Shown here piece after piece: positions 25,046-32,910 of a DNA stretch of 64,000 bases. Source of the stretch: an uncultured Candidatus Saccharibacteria bacterium (lineage in GTDB: Bacteria > Patescibacteriota > Saccharimonadia > Saccharimonadales > Saccharimonadaceae). The number at the start of each line of letters is the position of its first letter. Position 1 is the first letter of the stretch. Made by a program: the position numbers and the translations under genes. The notes beneath the pieces were generated by a model. The model saw nothing but the letters and a program-made list of their open reading frames with translations, made no database searches and was not told the origin of the DNA. The DNA lies in contig CAPHDI010000001.1 of assembly GCA_948623715.1 (NCBI GenBank), forward strand, positions 124,001-188,000, in the 5' to 3' direction.

Positions 25046-25660
25046 ATGAGCCGTATTCCTGAAATCGAAAGTATTACCAGCCTGCGACATCTCAACCAGC
25101 TCCTGGCCGACTGTAAGGCTACCCCAGTTGGTAAGGTTATGCCCGGCGACGGATTCTATCGGCTCCAGTGCCAAGAATTCCGCTATCCCGACGGCAAGAT
25201 CCAGCGCCGTGAGTACGTCGACAAGCGCCCCGCTACTATGGTGGTACCGGAAGACTCCGAGGGCAACCTCATCATGGTCATCCAGCCGACCGCTTTGGTC
25301 GCCGAGGGCTCGCTCATCGAGTTTCCGGCCGGCTACGCCGAGGAAGGCGAGGATGATCTGGCGACCGGCATCCGTGAGCTGCTGGAGGAGACTGGTCTGA
25401 CCACCGACCCGGTGAATATTACTAAGTTGGGCCCTCACTACCAGGATCCGGGGCTGATTCGTCAGCCGGTAACCGTCTACTTGGCCGAGTACTGTGAGCA
25501 GATCCAGGAGCCGAAGCCTGACCATGGTGAGTACATCAAGCTCTACAAGGTCAGCAAGCCGCTGTTCATGAAAATGCTCCGCTCCGGCTATCTGCAGGAC
25601 GCCAACACCTATATCGCCGCCATCCAGGCGCTTTTCCATCTCCAGATTCTGGAATACTAA
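25046..25660 (+). CDS. NUDIX hydrolase, ADP-ribose pyrophosphatase-like
   Basis: A 204-residue NUDIX protein. The NUDIX box from GYAEEGE through REL to LEETGL fits GX5EX7REUXEEXGU. An N-terminal beta region (RREYVDKRPATMVV) and the position of the box resemble ADP-ribose pyrophosphatases, which hydrolyse ADP-ribose or related nucleotide sugars; the exact substrate is inferred. ATG 25046 is chosen because of GGAGG at 25034-25038. It is an SD-led single-gene unit with a strong promoter, a leader of about 60 nt and its own terminator. Confidence 0.88.
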   Translation: MSRIPEIESITSLRHLNQLLADCKATPVGKVMPGDGFYRLQCQEFRYPDGKIQRREYVDKRPATMVVPEDSEGNLIMVIQPTALVAEGSLIEFPAGYAEEGEDDLATGIRELLEETGLTTDPVNITKLGPHYQDPGLIRQPVTVYLAEYCEQIQEPKPDHGEYIKLYKVSKPLFMKMLRSGYLQDANTYIAAIQALFHLQILEY

Positions 25661-25691
25661 AAATCCGTAAATCAGGAGGTGAACCTTAACC

Positions 25692-25719
25692 GGGCCACGA
25701 GCAACATCGTGGCCCTTTT
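25692..25719 (+). terminator. Rho-independent terminator of the NUDIX gene
   Basis: GGGCCACGA / TCGTGGCCC stem followed by TTTT. Confidence 0.87.
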
Positions 25720-25884
25720 CCATGTTAAAAATATTTTATAAACTAAAAATAGCCCAAACCGGGCTGAAATTGAACGATGGCGCGAGGCAATACATGAAGT
25801 TCGAAATAGATACTTACTCTACGTGGGCGGTAATTCCACTATATGAGAGTTGAGATAGCTTCTAGACTATGTTATAATACCGCT

Positions 25885-27312
25885 ATGAAAAAGATTAAAT
25901 TTCCTGAGAGTTCAATGGTTGAATTTAAGGAATGTCGCGGTAAGAAATCGGCCACTTTACCAAAAGATTTATGGATAAGTATAGCAGCTTTTTCCAATAC
26001 TCACGGCGGCACAATCTTCTTGGGCGTAAATGATGATGGTAAAATTATTGGCTTAAACAATAAAGACTTAGATAAACTACAAAAAGATTTATCTGCTCTG
26101 ATAAACGACGGAGGCGTTTTTAATACTCGGCCCAAAGTAGAAATCCTTTGCAGGGACAGTCATATTCAGGTAAAAGTGTCAGAATTAGAAGTATATAATA
26201 AGCCAATTTATAACAAGAACACTAGTCATCATAAGATATATGTGCGACAAGGCTCTACTAATATTGTGGCATCGGATGAGGGGATGCGTAGTTTGTTCGC
26301 TGGAGCAAGTGGTGGTGGAGAAAATCAAACCGTAGAGGGTGCACTTGTTGACCTTGTGGATGAAGGAAAGCTAGACGATTATATATCTCGCACTGGACTC
26401 AGGGGTGTATCGTTTTCCAGCCTAGATGAGAAGCTCAAAAAGCTAAAAGCACTGAAAGATTTTAAACTCACTATTTTTGGGCTGATATCTTTTGGTAAGG
26501 ATGCCGTCATCGATGATTCACTGAACAATATCTATATCGATTTTAAAATGTTCCCAGGAACTAGTAAAGTTAGCCCAGAAAACCTTGACAAGATTTATCG
26601 TGATCGCACTGAGTTTCATGGTGATATTGTAAAACAATTCACTCAAGCCTTTGAATACATTAAAGCAAAACTACCAAAGGAAGCTATTCTTAATAAGGAG
26701 ACAGGGCTGCGGGAGGACCAGTATATCCTACCAGAAGAGGCCTTACGCGAAGCGCTGGCTAATGCCGTCGCTCACCGAGACTATCTTGTTCAAAGTTCTT
26801 GCGTTAATGTTGATTTATATGCTGACCGTATAGAACTTTCAAATCCAGGTGAAAGCCTAATTGCAATAGAGGACTTAGAAAAAGCTTCTTCGAAAGCTCG
26901 TAACCCGAGTCTAATTGAATATCTCAAGGCATACCATATCACCGATAAAACAGCACGCGGCATCCCGACGATTTATCAGGCAGCGAGAAATAGGGGGCTT
27001 CTAGATCCAAAATTCGAAAATGTGTCTGGTGATTTTAAGGCTACGTTATATTTTTCTTCGCCTCACTCTGGAAAAGATAAGGAATGGGTAGACGGGATAG
27101 CCTTTAACCTCAACCTCAAGGATACTCAAAAAAATGCACTAGTGTATGCAAGACATAATGGCACCATCTCGAATAAGGAGTACTGCGAGATTAACCATAT
27201 GAATAGTAGGAATGATGATCGAAAGGCTTTGCGTGAGTTAGGTGAGATGTTGGATAAAGGTCTTTTTGTCAAGGAAGGTGCCGGTGCGGGTACTAGGTAT
27301 CGTTTAGCCTAA
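25885..27312 (+). CDS. AlbA_2 (Schlafen-like) and HATPase domain protein with C-terminal winged helix
   Basis: A 475-residue protein. The N-terminal AlbA_2 domain (about 1-130) shows MVEFKECRGKK, AFSNTHGGTIFLGVNDDGKIIG and HKIYVRQGSTN. A GHKL-type ATP-binding module follows with ALREALANAVAHRDY and DRIELSNPGE, and the C-terminal 60 residues are helix-turn-helix-like. Such proteins are usually annotated as RecG-like ATP-binding or divergent AAA_4 regulators; biochemical roles are mostly undefined, and some AlbA_2 proteins act in phage defence. TATAAT lies six bases before ATG 25885. The codon use is AT-rich, unlike the flanking genes. A 45-bp tandem repeat begins at the stop codon. Confidence 0.82.
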   Translation: MKKIKFPESSMVEFKECRGKKSATLPKDLWISIAAFSNTHGGTIFLGVNDDGKIIGLNNKDLDKLQKDLSALINDGGVFNTRPKVEILCRDSHIQVKVSELEVYNKPIYNKNTSHHKIYVRQGSTNIVASDEGMRSLFAGASGGGENQTVEGALVDLVDEGKLDDYISRTGLRGVSFSSLDEKLKKLKALKDFKLTIFGLISFGKDAVIDDSLNNIYIDFKMFPGTSKVSPENLDKIYRDRTEFHGDIVKQFTQAFEYIKAKLPKEAILNKETGLREDQYILPEEALREALANAVAHRDYLVQSSCVNVDLYADRIELSNPGESLIAIEDLEKASSKARNPSLIEYLKAYHITDKTARGIPTIYQAARNRGLLDPKFENVSGDFKATLYFSSPHSGKDKEWVDGIAFNLNLKDTQKNALVYARHNGTISNKEYCEINHMNSRNDDRKALRELGEMLDKGLFVKEGAGAGTRYRLA

Positions 27313-27410
27313 TCCCGACAAAATCCCGACAAAATCCCGACATTTTTACCCCTGTAATCCCGACAAAATCCCGACAAAATCCCGACATTTCTGCCTCTGT
27401 AAAACCGACT
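27312..27410 (+). repeat. 45-bp tandem repeat built from 11-bp units
   Basis: ATCCCGACA occurs at 27312, 27323 and 27334, then at 27357, 27368 and 27379: triplets with 11-bp spacing, repeated after 45 bp. A degenerate AAACCGACT lies at 27402, exactly 45 bp further. The 11-bp step puts the units on one DNA face, as for protein-binding iterons. In one frame the 45 bp also reads as a 15-residue repeat, but that frame is not in phase with the upstream gene. Confidence 0.85.
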
Positions 27411-27690
27411 TCTGCTCTATCTTTATCAAAAGTAATGATGCGGACCAAGGTAAAGTTTACGGTCTAGTGTGACATCCTATCACACGCGGCTTTCGTTTCA
27501 CTTACTTATGTCAAACCACAAAATATCACTACGCTGCTGTGATGTTTCTTTGGCGTGATGGAGGTAGTTCGTAATTTGTAATTTGCAGGCAGATTACTTC
27601 CTGGCTGCATCGCTCGAAAAAATGGGCTTTTTGCTCGCTATCCTCACCAGTTCGCAGCCTTTGGTTTCTCCTACCTCCATATTCATAAGC
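27411..27690. other. Gene-free region after the repeat array
   Basis: A hairpin-like GTGTGACATCCTATCACAC at about 27457-27475 could end the AlbA_2 transcript. TGGAGGTAG near 27559 is inverted as CTACCTCCA near 27671. No gene seen; the open frame at 27583 has no start signal or recognisable protein. Confidence 0.4.
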
Positions 27691-27728
27691 AATAAAATAC
27701 CACCACGCAAGCGTGATGCTATTTTATT
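27691..27728 (-). terminator. Terminator after tRNA-Gly
   Basis: AATAAAATA and TATTTTATT arms around a CACGC/GCGTG core form a long hairpin directly after the CCA end; T-rich on both strands. Confidence 0.7.
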
Positions 27729-27802
27729 GGTGCGAGTAGAGAGAATCGAACTCTCATCTCAAGTTTGGAAAACTTGCATACTAACCGCTGTACTATACTC
27801 GC
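27728..27802 (-). tRNA. tRNA-Gly (TCC)
   Basis: On the minus strand the acceptor stem GCGAGTA pairs with TACTCGC, followed by A and an encoded CCA. The anticodon stem CAAGT/ACTTG encloses TTTCCAA with anticodon TCC. The T-arm GAGAG-TTCGATT-CTCTC is regular. G1-C72 fits glycine. A TATAAT-like box lies about 15 bp upstream (27816-27821). Confidence 0.95.
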
Positions 27803-27912
27803 ATTCTCCTCCATTATACCACAGTTTCCGCCTCTCGGTATAAAATCCCGTCGTCTCGTCAACCCAACATCCCCCAACGTCTAGAACCGCCTGATCCCGA
27901 ACCCGCCAACGC

Positions 27913-27941
27913 TTGACAATTACAGAAAAGTGTGCTACACT
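27913..27941 (+). promoter_or_regulatory. Promoter of the 297-residue secreted protein gene
   Basis: TTGACA (27913-27918), 17 bp, TACACT (27936-27941) with TGTGC extension. Confidence 0.85.
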
Positions 27942-27976
27942 AGACGTAAGCAGTAGCGATACTGTGTTCTTTGGCA

Positions 27977-27990
27977 ACTAAACTAATCAG
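27977..27990 (+). repeat. Left arm of a 14-bp inverted repeat flanking the 297-residue protein gene
   Basis: ACTAAACTAATCAG in the 5' UTR; its exact reverse complement is at 28994-29007, between the stop codon and the terminator. The two UTRs of the mRNA could pair. Confidence 0.85.
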
Positions 27991-28081
27991 CCAGCGTTCG
28001 TCTCACGCAGCCTTATGTATCTCAGTAATCCCCAGAACCCTCGCAATCACCCCCATATCATATTTTACAAGGAGGAAAGTT

Positions 28082-28975
28082 ATGCGTAAAAACATTTTTC
28101 TGCGGAAATTTCTGCCCCTCTCCCTGGCTCTGATCTTGATGACCGGGCTCCTCAGCTCGACCTACGCCGCCACCAGCACCGCCCAGACCATCTACGCCGC
28201 CAACGGCCGGATGGCCGTTCCGCCGAGCTCCACTGCTCTCCCTGAGGCGTCTGCCTCTCTCGACTCGGCCGACGAGCTGCCGGCTGCGGCCTTGGTCGCC
28301 CAGCCCGGCCCCGTGATGGTCTATACTCCCAAGGGCACCCGCACTATCTCCGTCGAGGGGCGCTCGCAGGCATACGTGATCGCCCTTGAGGGGCTCAACG
28401 CGGTTCAGAAGCAGCTGACCCCGCTCTACTATCTGGAGCCGCGTCTGCGTACCCTTGACGATTACAACGGCATGTACGGCGGCGGCTTTATCCGCGTCTC
28501 GTCGGTCTGGGAGGCGAAGCCGATCTGGGATTACCTCAGCGAGGACACCCAGGCGGCTATCGCCGAACTCAGCGCCTATCAGGGTTTCCTCGTCATCAAG
28601 GACTCTCCGGAGTACGCGAAAAACGCCGATCTCCGCGAGGAAGTCGATCATCTGAGCAAGCACCTGGAGACCTATCCGCGTGGGTTTATGACCGAATCTC
28701 TGCGATACTTCTGCTCGGAGGTGGTCCTTGGCGAGATGAATCCTGACCAGCTCAGCCTCTACGGGCATATCGTCATCGAGAATCCGCAGTACCAGGCCGT
28801 CAAGCAGGCTCTGCAGGATTTCTACGACTATTGCGCCTCGTGTCCCGAGGAGTCGGACGAGTCCGGCGAATATCTGATCGAGATCTACGACGAGATGCGC
28901 CTGGCGCTCGCGCCCTTCCTCGCCGATAGAGTGTCGAGCCCTTGGCCCGCCCTCGCCGAACTGCCGCAGGGCTAA
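28082..28975 (+). CDS. Unrecognised secreted protein
   Basis: A 297-residue protein with a clear signal peptide (basic MRKNIFLRK, hydrophobic core, cleavage near STYA-A). The mature part has a Pro/Ala-rich region to about residue 85, then a helical acidic domain with two nearby cysteines (CASC). No domain recognised. ATG 28082 is supported by AAGGAGGAAAG. It is an SD-led single-gene unit with a leader of about 135 nt, a promoter at 27913 and a terminator at 29008. A perfect 14-bp inverted repeat links leader and trailer. Codon use resembles the other SD-led genes. Confidence 0.8.
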   Translation: MRKNIFLRKFLPLSLALILMTGLLSSTYAATSTAQTIYAANGRMAVPPSSTALPEASASLDSADELPAAALVAQPGPVMVYTPKGTRTISVEGRSQAYVIALEGLNAVQKQLTPLYYLEPRLRTLDDYNGMYGGGFIRVSSVWEAKPIWDYLSEDTQAAIAELSAYQGFLVIKDSPEYAKNADLREEVDHLSKHLETYPRGFMTESLRYFCSEVVLGEMNPDQLSLYGHIVIENPQYQAVKQALQDFYDYCASCPEESDESGEYLIEIYDEMRLALAPFLADRVSSPWPALAELPQG

Positions 28976-29007
28976 CTCCTGCTATCGACGCGACTGATTA
29001 GTTTAGT

Positions 29008-29037
29008 AAAGGGTCTCCCCGCAAGGGAGGCCCTTTA
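29008..29037 (+). terminator. Terminator of the 297-residue secreted protein gene
   Basis: AAAGGG-CTCCC stem pairing with GGGAG-CCCTTT around GCAA, short T-run; next to the right arm of the inverted repeat. Confidence 0.85.
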
Positions 29038-29057
29038 ACTATCTTAATACTCCGCAG

Positions 29058-29675
29058 CTACTCCGCCGTCGCTTTCAGCTCTGCTATCGTCAGTGGTGTC
29101 TCGCGCCTCTTCGCCTCCAGCCACTCCGGCACCTCTGTAAATTTAATTTCCGGGCAATAATTAATATCATGCGCCGTCGTATCATAATATACTCGAAACA
29201 CTTCATCCACCGACCCGTAGACCGAATCTCTCATGTCGAACCCTAGCTTCTCCGCAATCGCTGCCACTTCCGCCTCGCTTGGCCCCTCGATCTCTACATA
29301 AGTCGGCAGCCACGGCCAGGTATCAATATCAATCTCTACCTCGCCCAGCTTCCATTCCTCGCGGTAGGTCTCTTGTTCTGCTTTCGGTTTCAGGCCTAGC
29401 GCCTTGATAAAGTCGCACGCCGCCGTAAAATCATTCACCTCTAGGCAGACTTCCTGCATCCCCGAAAGTGTATGCGTATCGAGATGTTTATAGCTCATCG
29501 TTATTCGGTTGCCCTCGTTTCGCACCCGCGCAAACGACCTCTCGTCAATATTGAAAATCGTCCGCCGCATCAGTGTTTCCTCCTGCACCAGCTTGGCCCC
29601 CGCCGCACGCAGTTTTTCCCGCAGATTATCCTTATCTATATCCAGAAACGTTGCCTCTATCTCCGCTGCTATCAT
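29058..29675 (-). CDS. CYTH domain protein (class IV adenylate cyclase/thiamine triphosphatase superfamily)
   Basis: A 205-residue CYTH protein. AAEIEATFLDID is the start of the beta-tunnel; the family motif is ExExK but here the lysine position is Thr. Further support: RRTIFNIDERSFARVRNEGNR (region 38-58), EEWKLGEVEIDIDTWPWLPTYVEIEG (106-131) and HDINYCPEIKF. The family binds triphosphates and includes adenylate cyclases, thiamine triphosphatases and polyphosphatases; the activity cannot be chosen from sequence. GAGGAGG lies before the ATG. Confidence 0.85.
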   Translation of the reverse strand: MIAAEIEATFLDIDKDNLREKLRAAGAKLVQEETLMRRTIFNIDERSFARVRNEGNRITMSYKHLDTHTLSGMQEVCLEVNDFTAACDFIKALGLKPKAEQETYREEWKLGEVEIDIDTWPWLPTYVEIEGPSEAEVAAIAEKLGFDMRDSVYGSVDEVFRVYYDTTAHDINYCPEIKFTEVPEWLEAKRRETPLTIAELKATAE

Positions 29676-29724
29676 TTGCCTCCTCTTTTCCTCAATTATA
29701 CCACAGGCAGCCAGCTCAAGCCCC

Positions 29725-30654
29725 TTAGCAGCGCCCGTTCTTTAGATCCGTGACCCGTCCTGTCACTTTCAGATAATGCTCCAGCGAATCATATCGCCCC
29801 TCGTTATATTTTCCAGTCGCAATCTCAGTTGCCGCAGCTACCCCTACGTACCAGTAGTGCCACGTCTCAAACAGCCCCGTCGACCCATATGCGTCGACAT
29901 TCAGCGGCTCCGACATCGGCCCTCCTGCCCATTCCTCTGGGAACCGGTCGATAAATCCGTACTTGTATGAATTCTCTCTCAGCCATTGCCATTCTACGTG
30001 CGTCGGGTAATCGTCCGTATCTAGTACGCTCCCATATGCGAGGTCGATCAGATCGCAAGTTAACCCCGTATGATGGTCTGACGCCCCTGTCGCCGCGCAC
30101 AACCTCCCGCAGCTCGTCCCCCGCGCCCGGTAGCAGGAATATGTCCCTATCTCATGTCCTGGATTCGTCGCCCGGTAATCACTAATCATCTTCGCCAGCT
30201 GCGCCGCCGCCTCTGGCATCATCAGATTATCGCCGTTCCCAGTGTAATGATACTCCGGGATCCCGTATGTCTGCGACAGGGAAATAAGCTCCGCTCGTCG
30301 CCCCGCAATAAACGCCTCATCCACCGTAAAATTCGGGTTGATCAACATCAGATTTCCGTAATTCGCCGTGCAATTTCCCGCCACTATGTCAGTGTCGTCG
30401 CCCTGCGCCGCATTATCATCAGAGTTCTCGCCGTCGTCTATCCCCTCATCATCCATAGCTTCATCATCATTGTCGTCTACCGTATCGACGCCATCCGATT
30501 CTACCTCTGTTGTCGACTCGTCCATTACTGGCGCTACATCCTCACCTTCGGGCCGCCCGGCCGCCCATAGTACCCCTATAATCACCGCCATTATCAACAC
30601 AAAAACACCCCCGCCTATTACAATTCGCATTCGGGAGCTTATCTTCTTTATCAT
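29725..30654 (-). CDS. VanY-type D-alanyl-D-alanine carboxypeptidase, membrane-anchored
   Basis: A 309-residue protein: N-terminal transmembrane helix (about 10-32), an acidic Asp/Glu-rich linker (40-90), and a Zn-peptidase domain of the VanY/MEROPS M15 type. The metal motif SxHxxGxxxD is SDHHTGLTCD, and the second one ExWH is ETWH. These enzymes trim D-Ala-D-Ala from peptidoglycan stem peptides. Four cysteines (CYRARGTSCGRLC and a partner) suggest disulfides, consistent with an extracytoplasmic site. It lies between the CYTH gene and a small membrane protein gene on the same strand. Confidence 0.92.
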   Translation of the reverse strand: MIKKISSRMRIVIGGGVFVLIMAVIIGVLWAAGRPEGEDVAPVMDESTTEVESDGVDTVDDNDDEAMDDEGIDDGENSDDNAAQGDDTDIVAGNCTANYGNLMLINPNFTVDEAFIAGRRAELISLSQTYGIPEYHYTGNGDNLMMPEAAAQLAKMISDYRATNPGHEIGTYSCYRARGTSCGRLCAATGASDHHTGLTCDLIDLAYGSVLDTDDYPTHVEWQWLRENSYKYGFIDRFPEEWAGGPMSEPLNVDAYGSTGLFETWHYWYVGVAAATEIATGKYNEGRYDSLEHYLKVTGRVTDLKNGRC

Positions 30655-30699
30655 AACTAACCTAACGCAGAGTCTTATATAAATTTATAACATTATTAA

Positions 30700-30870
30700 T
30701 TAACCGAGAAAAGCCCACGCAAGCATTACGGTCACGCCTGCAAACATCAGTAGCCCAATAATAAACAAAACTAGCATAAAAACAAACGCCCCAGTACTAA
30801 CCTCTCGACCAGAGTGCTTCACACTCTCGCGACCCATCATATAGTACCACCAGGCGTTGTTATTGGACAT
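30700..30870 (-). CDS. Small membrane protein, 56 residues
   Basis: A short reading frame from ATG 30870 to TAA 30702-30700. It encodes an N-terminal polar part rich in Asn, Trp and Tyr, an Arg/Lys/Glu stretch, and a C-terminal hydrophobic half of about 30 residues that would form one or two transmembrane helices (FVFMLVLFIIGLLMFAGVTV region). No SD is evident. The start is 13 bases after the CCA end of the broken tRNA-His copy, so processing of a tRNA-like transcript could create the mRNA 5' end. No homologue recognised. Confidence 0.55.
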   Translation of the reverse strand: MSNNNAWWYYMMGRESVKHSGREVSTGAFVFMLVLFIIGLLMFAGVTVMLAWAFLG

Positions 30871-30883
30871 ATCAAAATTCTCA

Positions 30884-31016
30884 TGGGGTGGGATATCGGG
30901 ATCGAAAAGGCAAGTTTCCGAGCAAAAAGTAAGCTCGCTTACTTTTTTGAGGAAACGCAGACTTTTCTGGCAAATCGGTACGATTTGACAGAACCGACGA
31001 CCGTCTGGACCACAAT
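30884..31016 (-). pseudogene. Broken partial copy of tRNA-His interrupted by an 84-nt hairpin element
   Basis: 30884-30906 is identical to the 3' end of tRNA-His (CCA, acceptor, half of the T-arm). 30991-31016 matches the next part (T-stem to anticodon) with one mismatch. Between them are 84 foreign bases, with GAA duplicated at both edges (30904-30906 and 30991-30993) like a 3-bp target-site duplication. The 5' half of the tRNA is absent. Not functional as a tRNA. Confidence 0.8.
30907..30990. mobile_element. Small hairpin-rich insertion inside the tRNA-His copy
   Basis: Two perfect hairpins: AAAAAGTAAGC-TC-GCTTACTTTTT at 30924-30947, extended by GTTTCC (30914-30919) and GGAAAC (30951-30956), and CAAATCG-GTA-CGATTTG at 30971-30987. 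No reading frame. Size and flanking 3-bp duplication resemble a MITE/REP-type element; the first hairpin would also terminate transcription. Confidence 0.5.
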
Positions 31017-31027
31017 ATCTCTGTTAA

Positions 31028-31105
31028 TGGGGTGGGATATCGGGATCGAACCGACGACCTTCTGGACCACAATCAGACGCTCTAACCATCTGAGCTAATC
31101 CCACC
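31028..31105 (-). tRNA. tRNA-His (GTG)
   Basis: Minus strand: extra G-1 opposite C73, acceptor GTGGGAT/ATCCCAC, D-arm AGCTCAGATGGTTAGAGC, anticodon loop TTGTGGT with GTG, T-arm TCGG-TTCGATC-CCGA, encoded CCA. The G-1:C73 pair is the histidine identity element. TATAAT lies about 13 bp upstream. Confidence 0.96.
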
Positions 31106-31268
31106 ATACCCAAAAGTATTATATCACGCTTTCTCTAGATAGGGAAGAGGGAATCTAGGGCAAACCTTCCGTGACGACGGGCGGGCTCGACGCGTCCCGA
31201 GAAAAGGCATTTGTCGCTCGCCAGTTACATCATTTTTTACTATTCTAGAAAAATCCATGATAAAGTAC

Positions 31269-31297
31269 TTGACAAATTGCTCATGCTGTGCTACAAT
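31269..31297 (+). promoter_or_regulatory. Promoter of the 298-residue protein gene
   Basis: TTGACA (31269-31274), 17 bp, TACAAT (31292-31297) with TGTGC extension. Confidence 0.88.
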
Positions 31298-31373
31298 AGA
31301 GATGGAAATCGGAATAGTCGTTCTGGCCATAACCGTTTCTAGTACATCATATTTTTGGAAAGGAATGTTGAGA

Positions 31374-32270
31374 ATGGGATTCTGGAACAGTCTGACTGGC
31401 ATCACCCCGCGCTCCGACAAGAAAAAGAAGGATCCTCTGGGTCCGCAGACCGACCCCGACAACGAGTTCGACCTGTCCCCGTGTAGTGTGCTGGATGGAC
31501 ACATGGTGCCCTATCCGGCCTCCGGCCCGGTGATCACTGCTATTTTTAAGACCCACAAAGGCGTCGAGAACCTGCCCTATCCGGAGCTGATCAAGACCCT
31601 GTTGGCCATCGCCGCGAAGAGCGGCGACCCCAGCATCAATTTTGACAGGTTGGAGCAGCTTTACCTGGACAAGGGGGATCTCACTTATGAGGTCCACTAT
31701 CTCCGGGTGGACGGGGAGGTCGACATGACCTGGCCCGTCATCGAAAGCGAGGCTGCGGAGCGTATGGCTGCTTTCGAGCGCCAGCGCCAGGAGCGCAAGG
31801 AGCGAATCGCGGCGATCATCGCCGCCCGCAATCCTGCTGCTCCCGCCGCTACTCCGGCACCTGCCGCGCCCGCTCCGGCCCCCGTTGACAGCGAAGCTAT
31901 CGCGGGCGTCACCGAGAGGGCGAAGCAGCGCATGTATAAGGCTGCTACCCCTGAGGAGCGTCAGGAGATTCTCGACCTGCTCAGTATGGCTGCGGAGAAT
32001 GTCAACTACGCCGCCGAGCAGGCCAAGAACGTGGTCCTGAAGTCCATCATCAGGACTGTGGCCAAGTGGCCGGAGGAGTATCAGACCGATTTGCTGGCTG
32101 AGCTGGAGGATCTGATGGACGAGCTGAACGCCGTCCCGGCCTCGGCCCCCGCGGCGCCTCCCCCTCCCCCCGCAGCTCCGGTACCCCCTGCCACCCCTGT
32201 AACTCCCGCTCCGGCCCCCGCGCCCGGTGCTGGCACTCCCGCCACCCCCGCGACTCCTCCCACGACGTGA
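31374..32270 (+). CDS. Unrecognised soluble protein with Ala/Pro-rich linkers
   Basis: A 298-residue protein without signal peptide. Domain 1 (about 1-155) is compact and acidic/basic mixed; a helical Arg/Glu stretch (155-180) leads to a Pro/Ala linker (180-200), a helical domain 2 (200-265) and a long Pro/Ala/Thr tail. No family recognised. ATG 31374 is preferred to upstream ATGs because GGAAAGG lies at the right distance. SD-led single-gene unit with promoter at 31269 and terminator at 32322. The leader 31357-31367 containing the SD is complementary, with one G-U and one mismatch, to 32305-32315 in the trailer. Confidence 0.75.
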   Translation: MGFWNSLTGITPRSDKKKKDPLGPQTDPDNEFDLSPCSVLDGHMVPYPASGPVITAIFKTHKGVENLPYPELIKTLLAIAAKSGDPSINFDRLEQLYLDKGDLTYEVHYLRVDGEVDMTWPVIESEAAERMAAFERQRQERKERIAAIIAARNPAAPAATPAPAAPAPAPVDSEAIAGVTERAKQRMYKAATPEERQEILDLLSMAAENVNYAAEQAKNVVLKSIIRTVAKWPEEYQTDLLAELEDLMDELNAVPASAPAAPPPPPAAPVPPATPVTPAPAPAPGAGTPATPATPPTT

Positions 32271-32284
32271 TTGCACGTCAGGGA

Positions 32285-32315
32285 AGAAAGGGGTGGCCAT
32301 CATGCATCCCTTTCT
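32285..32315 (+). promoter_or_regulatory. 3' UTR hairpin with anti-SD strand
   Basis: AGAAAGGG (32285-32292) pairs with CCCTTTCT (32308-32315) locally; the second strand can alternatively pair with the SD region of the same mRNA. Confidence 0.45.
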
Positions 32316-32321
32316 GAGAAT

Positions 32322-32347
32322 GGCCGCCCCCGTGGGCGGCCTTTTCT
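32322..32347 (+). terminator. Terminator of the 298-residue protein gene
   Basis: GGCCGCCC / GGGCGGCC stem followed by TTTTCTT. Confidence 0.9.
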
Positions 32348-32587
32348 TATGTTTAGCTCGTCATCGTTAAGCTTGTAATTTAACCTCACTCAGTAGAAGC
32401 CTGATACCTCTTCCCGCATCTAGAGCCTCCGCATTTTTTATATTATAAAATAAGCATAACCATTTAATAATACTTATGTCAATATAAACACAACCGTAAA
32501 CATCCCGAAATCTCTCTGCTCAAGACGCCGATTTTACAGAGGTAAATGCAGTATTTTACTAATTATGTTAAATAGGGAATTTCGCTA
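32348..32587. other. AT-rich gene-free region
   Basis: No gene, RNA or repeat recognised; it separates the terminator of one SD-led gene from the promoter of the next. Confidence 0.5.
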
Positions 32588-32616
32588 TTGACTTTTTTAC
32601 GATTGTGTGCTACAAT
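32588..32616 (+). promoter_or_regulatory. Promoter of the 662-residue membrane protein gene
   Basis: TTGACT (32588-32593), 17 bp, TACAAT (32611-32616) with TGTGC extension. Confidence 0.88.
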
Positions 32617-32910
32617 GGAAGTAGTCTGGAAAGGCTGCGGGAGCGGCCTCGCCAGAGGTCCATTTACAGCCGAATCATCTCAGATACAATTCATATTTGT
32701 ATCTGTTTATATTATATATATCGTACAAGTACAGTGAGATGGAGGTCTGTTGCAATCGCCGGATTCCGGCCCTACCCTTATTATCAAGAGAGGGGCTGGT
32801 ACTCCCTTTCTTGTTTAAGAATTGATATAGAGTTCTAACCATTTAGCCCTAATCGACTAAGTCGTAACCACCATCAAATCATCCGACAAAGAAAGGAGCT
32901 GATCTCTACA
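32617..32910 (+). promoter_or_regulatory. Long structured leader of the 662-residue membrane protein gene
   Basis: About 290 nt. Contains the hairpin CAGATACAA / TTGTATCTG at 32681-32705. TGGTACTCCCTT at 32797-32808 is the reverse complement of 34992-35003 after the stop codon, and ATCCGACAA at 32881-32889 of 35064-35072. The order of the arms is not nested. SD AAAGGAGC precedes the ATG. Confidence 0.6.

Noticed and set aside
27312..27410. CRISPR array
   Set aside because: Units are 9-11 bp with constant spacing and the spacers between the 45-bp blocks are themselves repeated; no cas genes.
25885..27803. Integrated genomic island bounded by tRNA-Gly
   Set aside because: No integrase and no duplicated tRNA 3' end found; only composition and position suggest transfer of the single gene.
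27583..27843. Open frame of 86 codons next to tRNA-Gly
   Set aside because: It runs across the antisense of the tRNA, lacks start signals and has no protein-like pattern.
30884..31105. Split or intron-containing second tRNA-His
   Set aside because: The 5' half of the tRNA is missing in the downstream copy and the interruption is in the T-loop with a target-site-like duplication, not an intron site.
31124..32303. Long minus-strand frames opposite the 298-residue protein gene
   Set aside because: Low-complexity Gly/Arg/Ser products that mirror the GC-rich plus-strand codons; the plus frame has promoter, SD and terminator.
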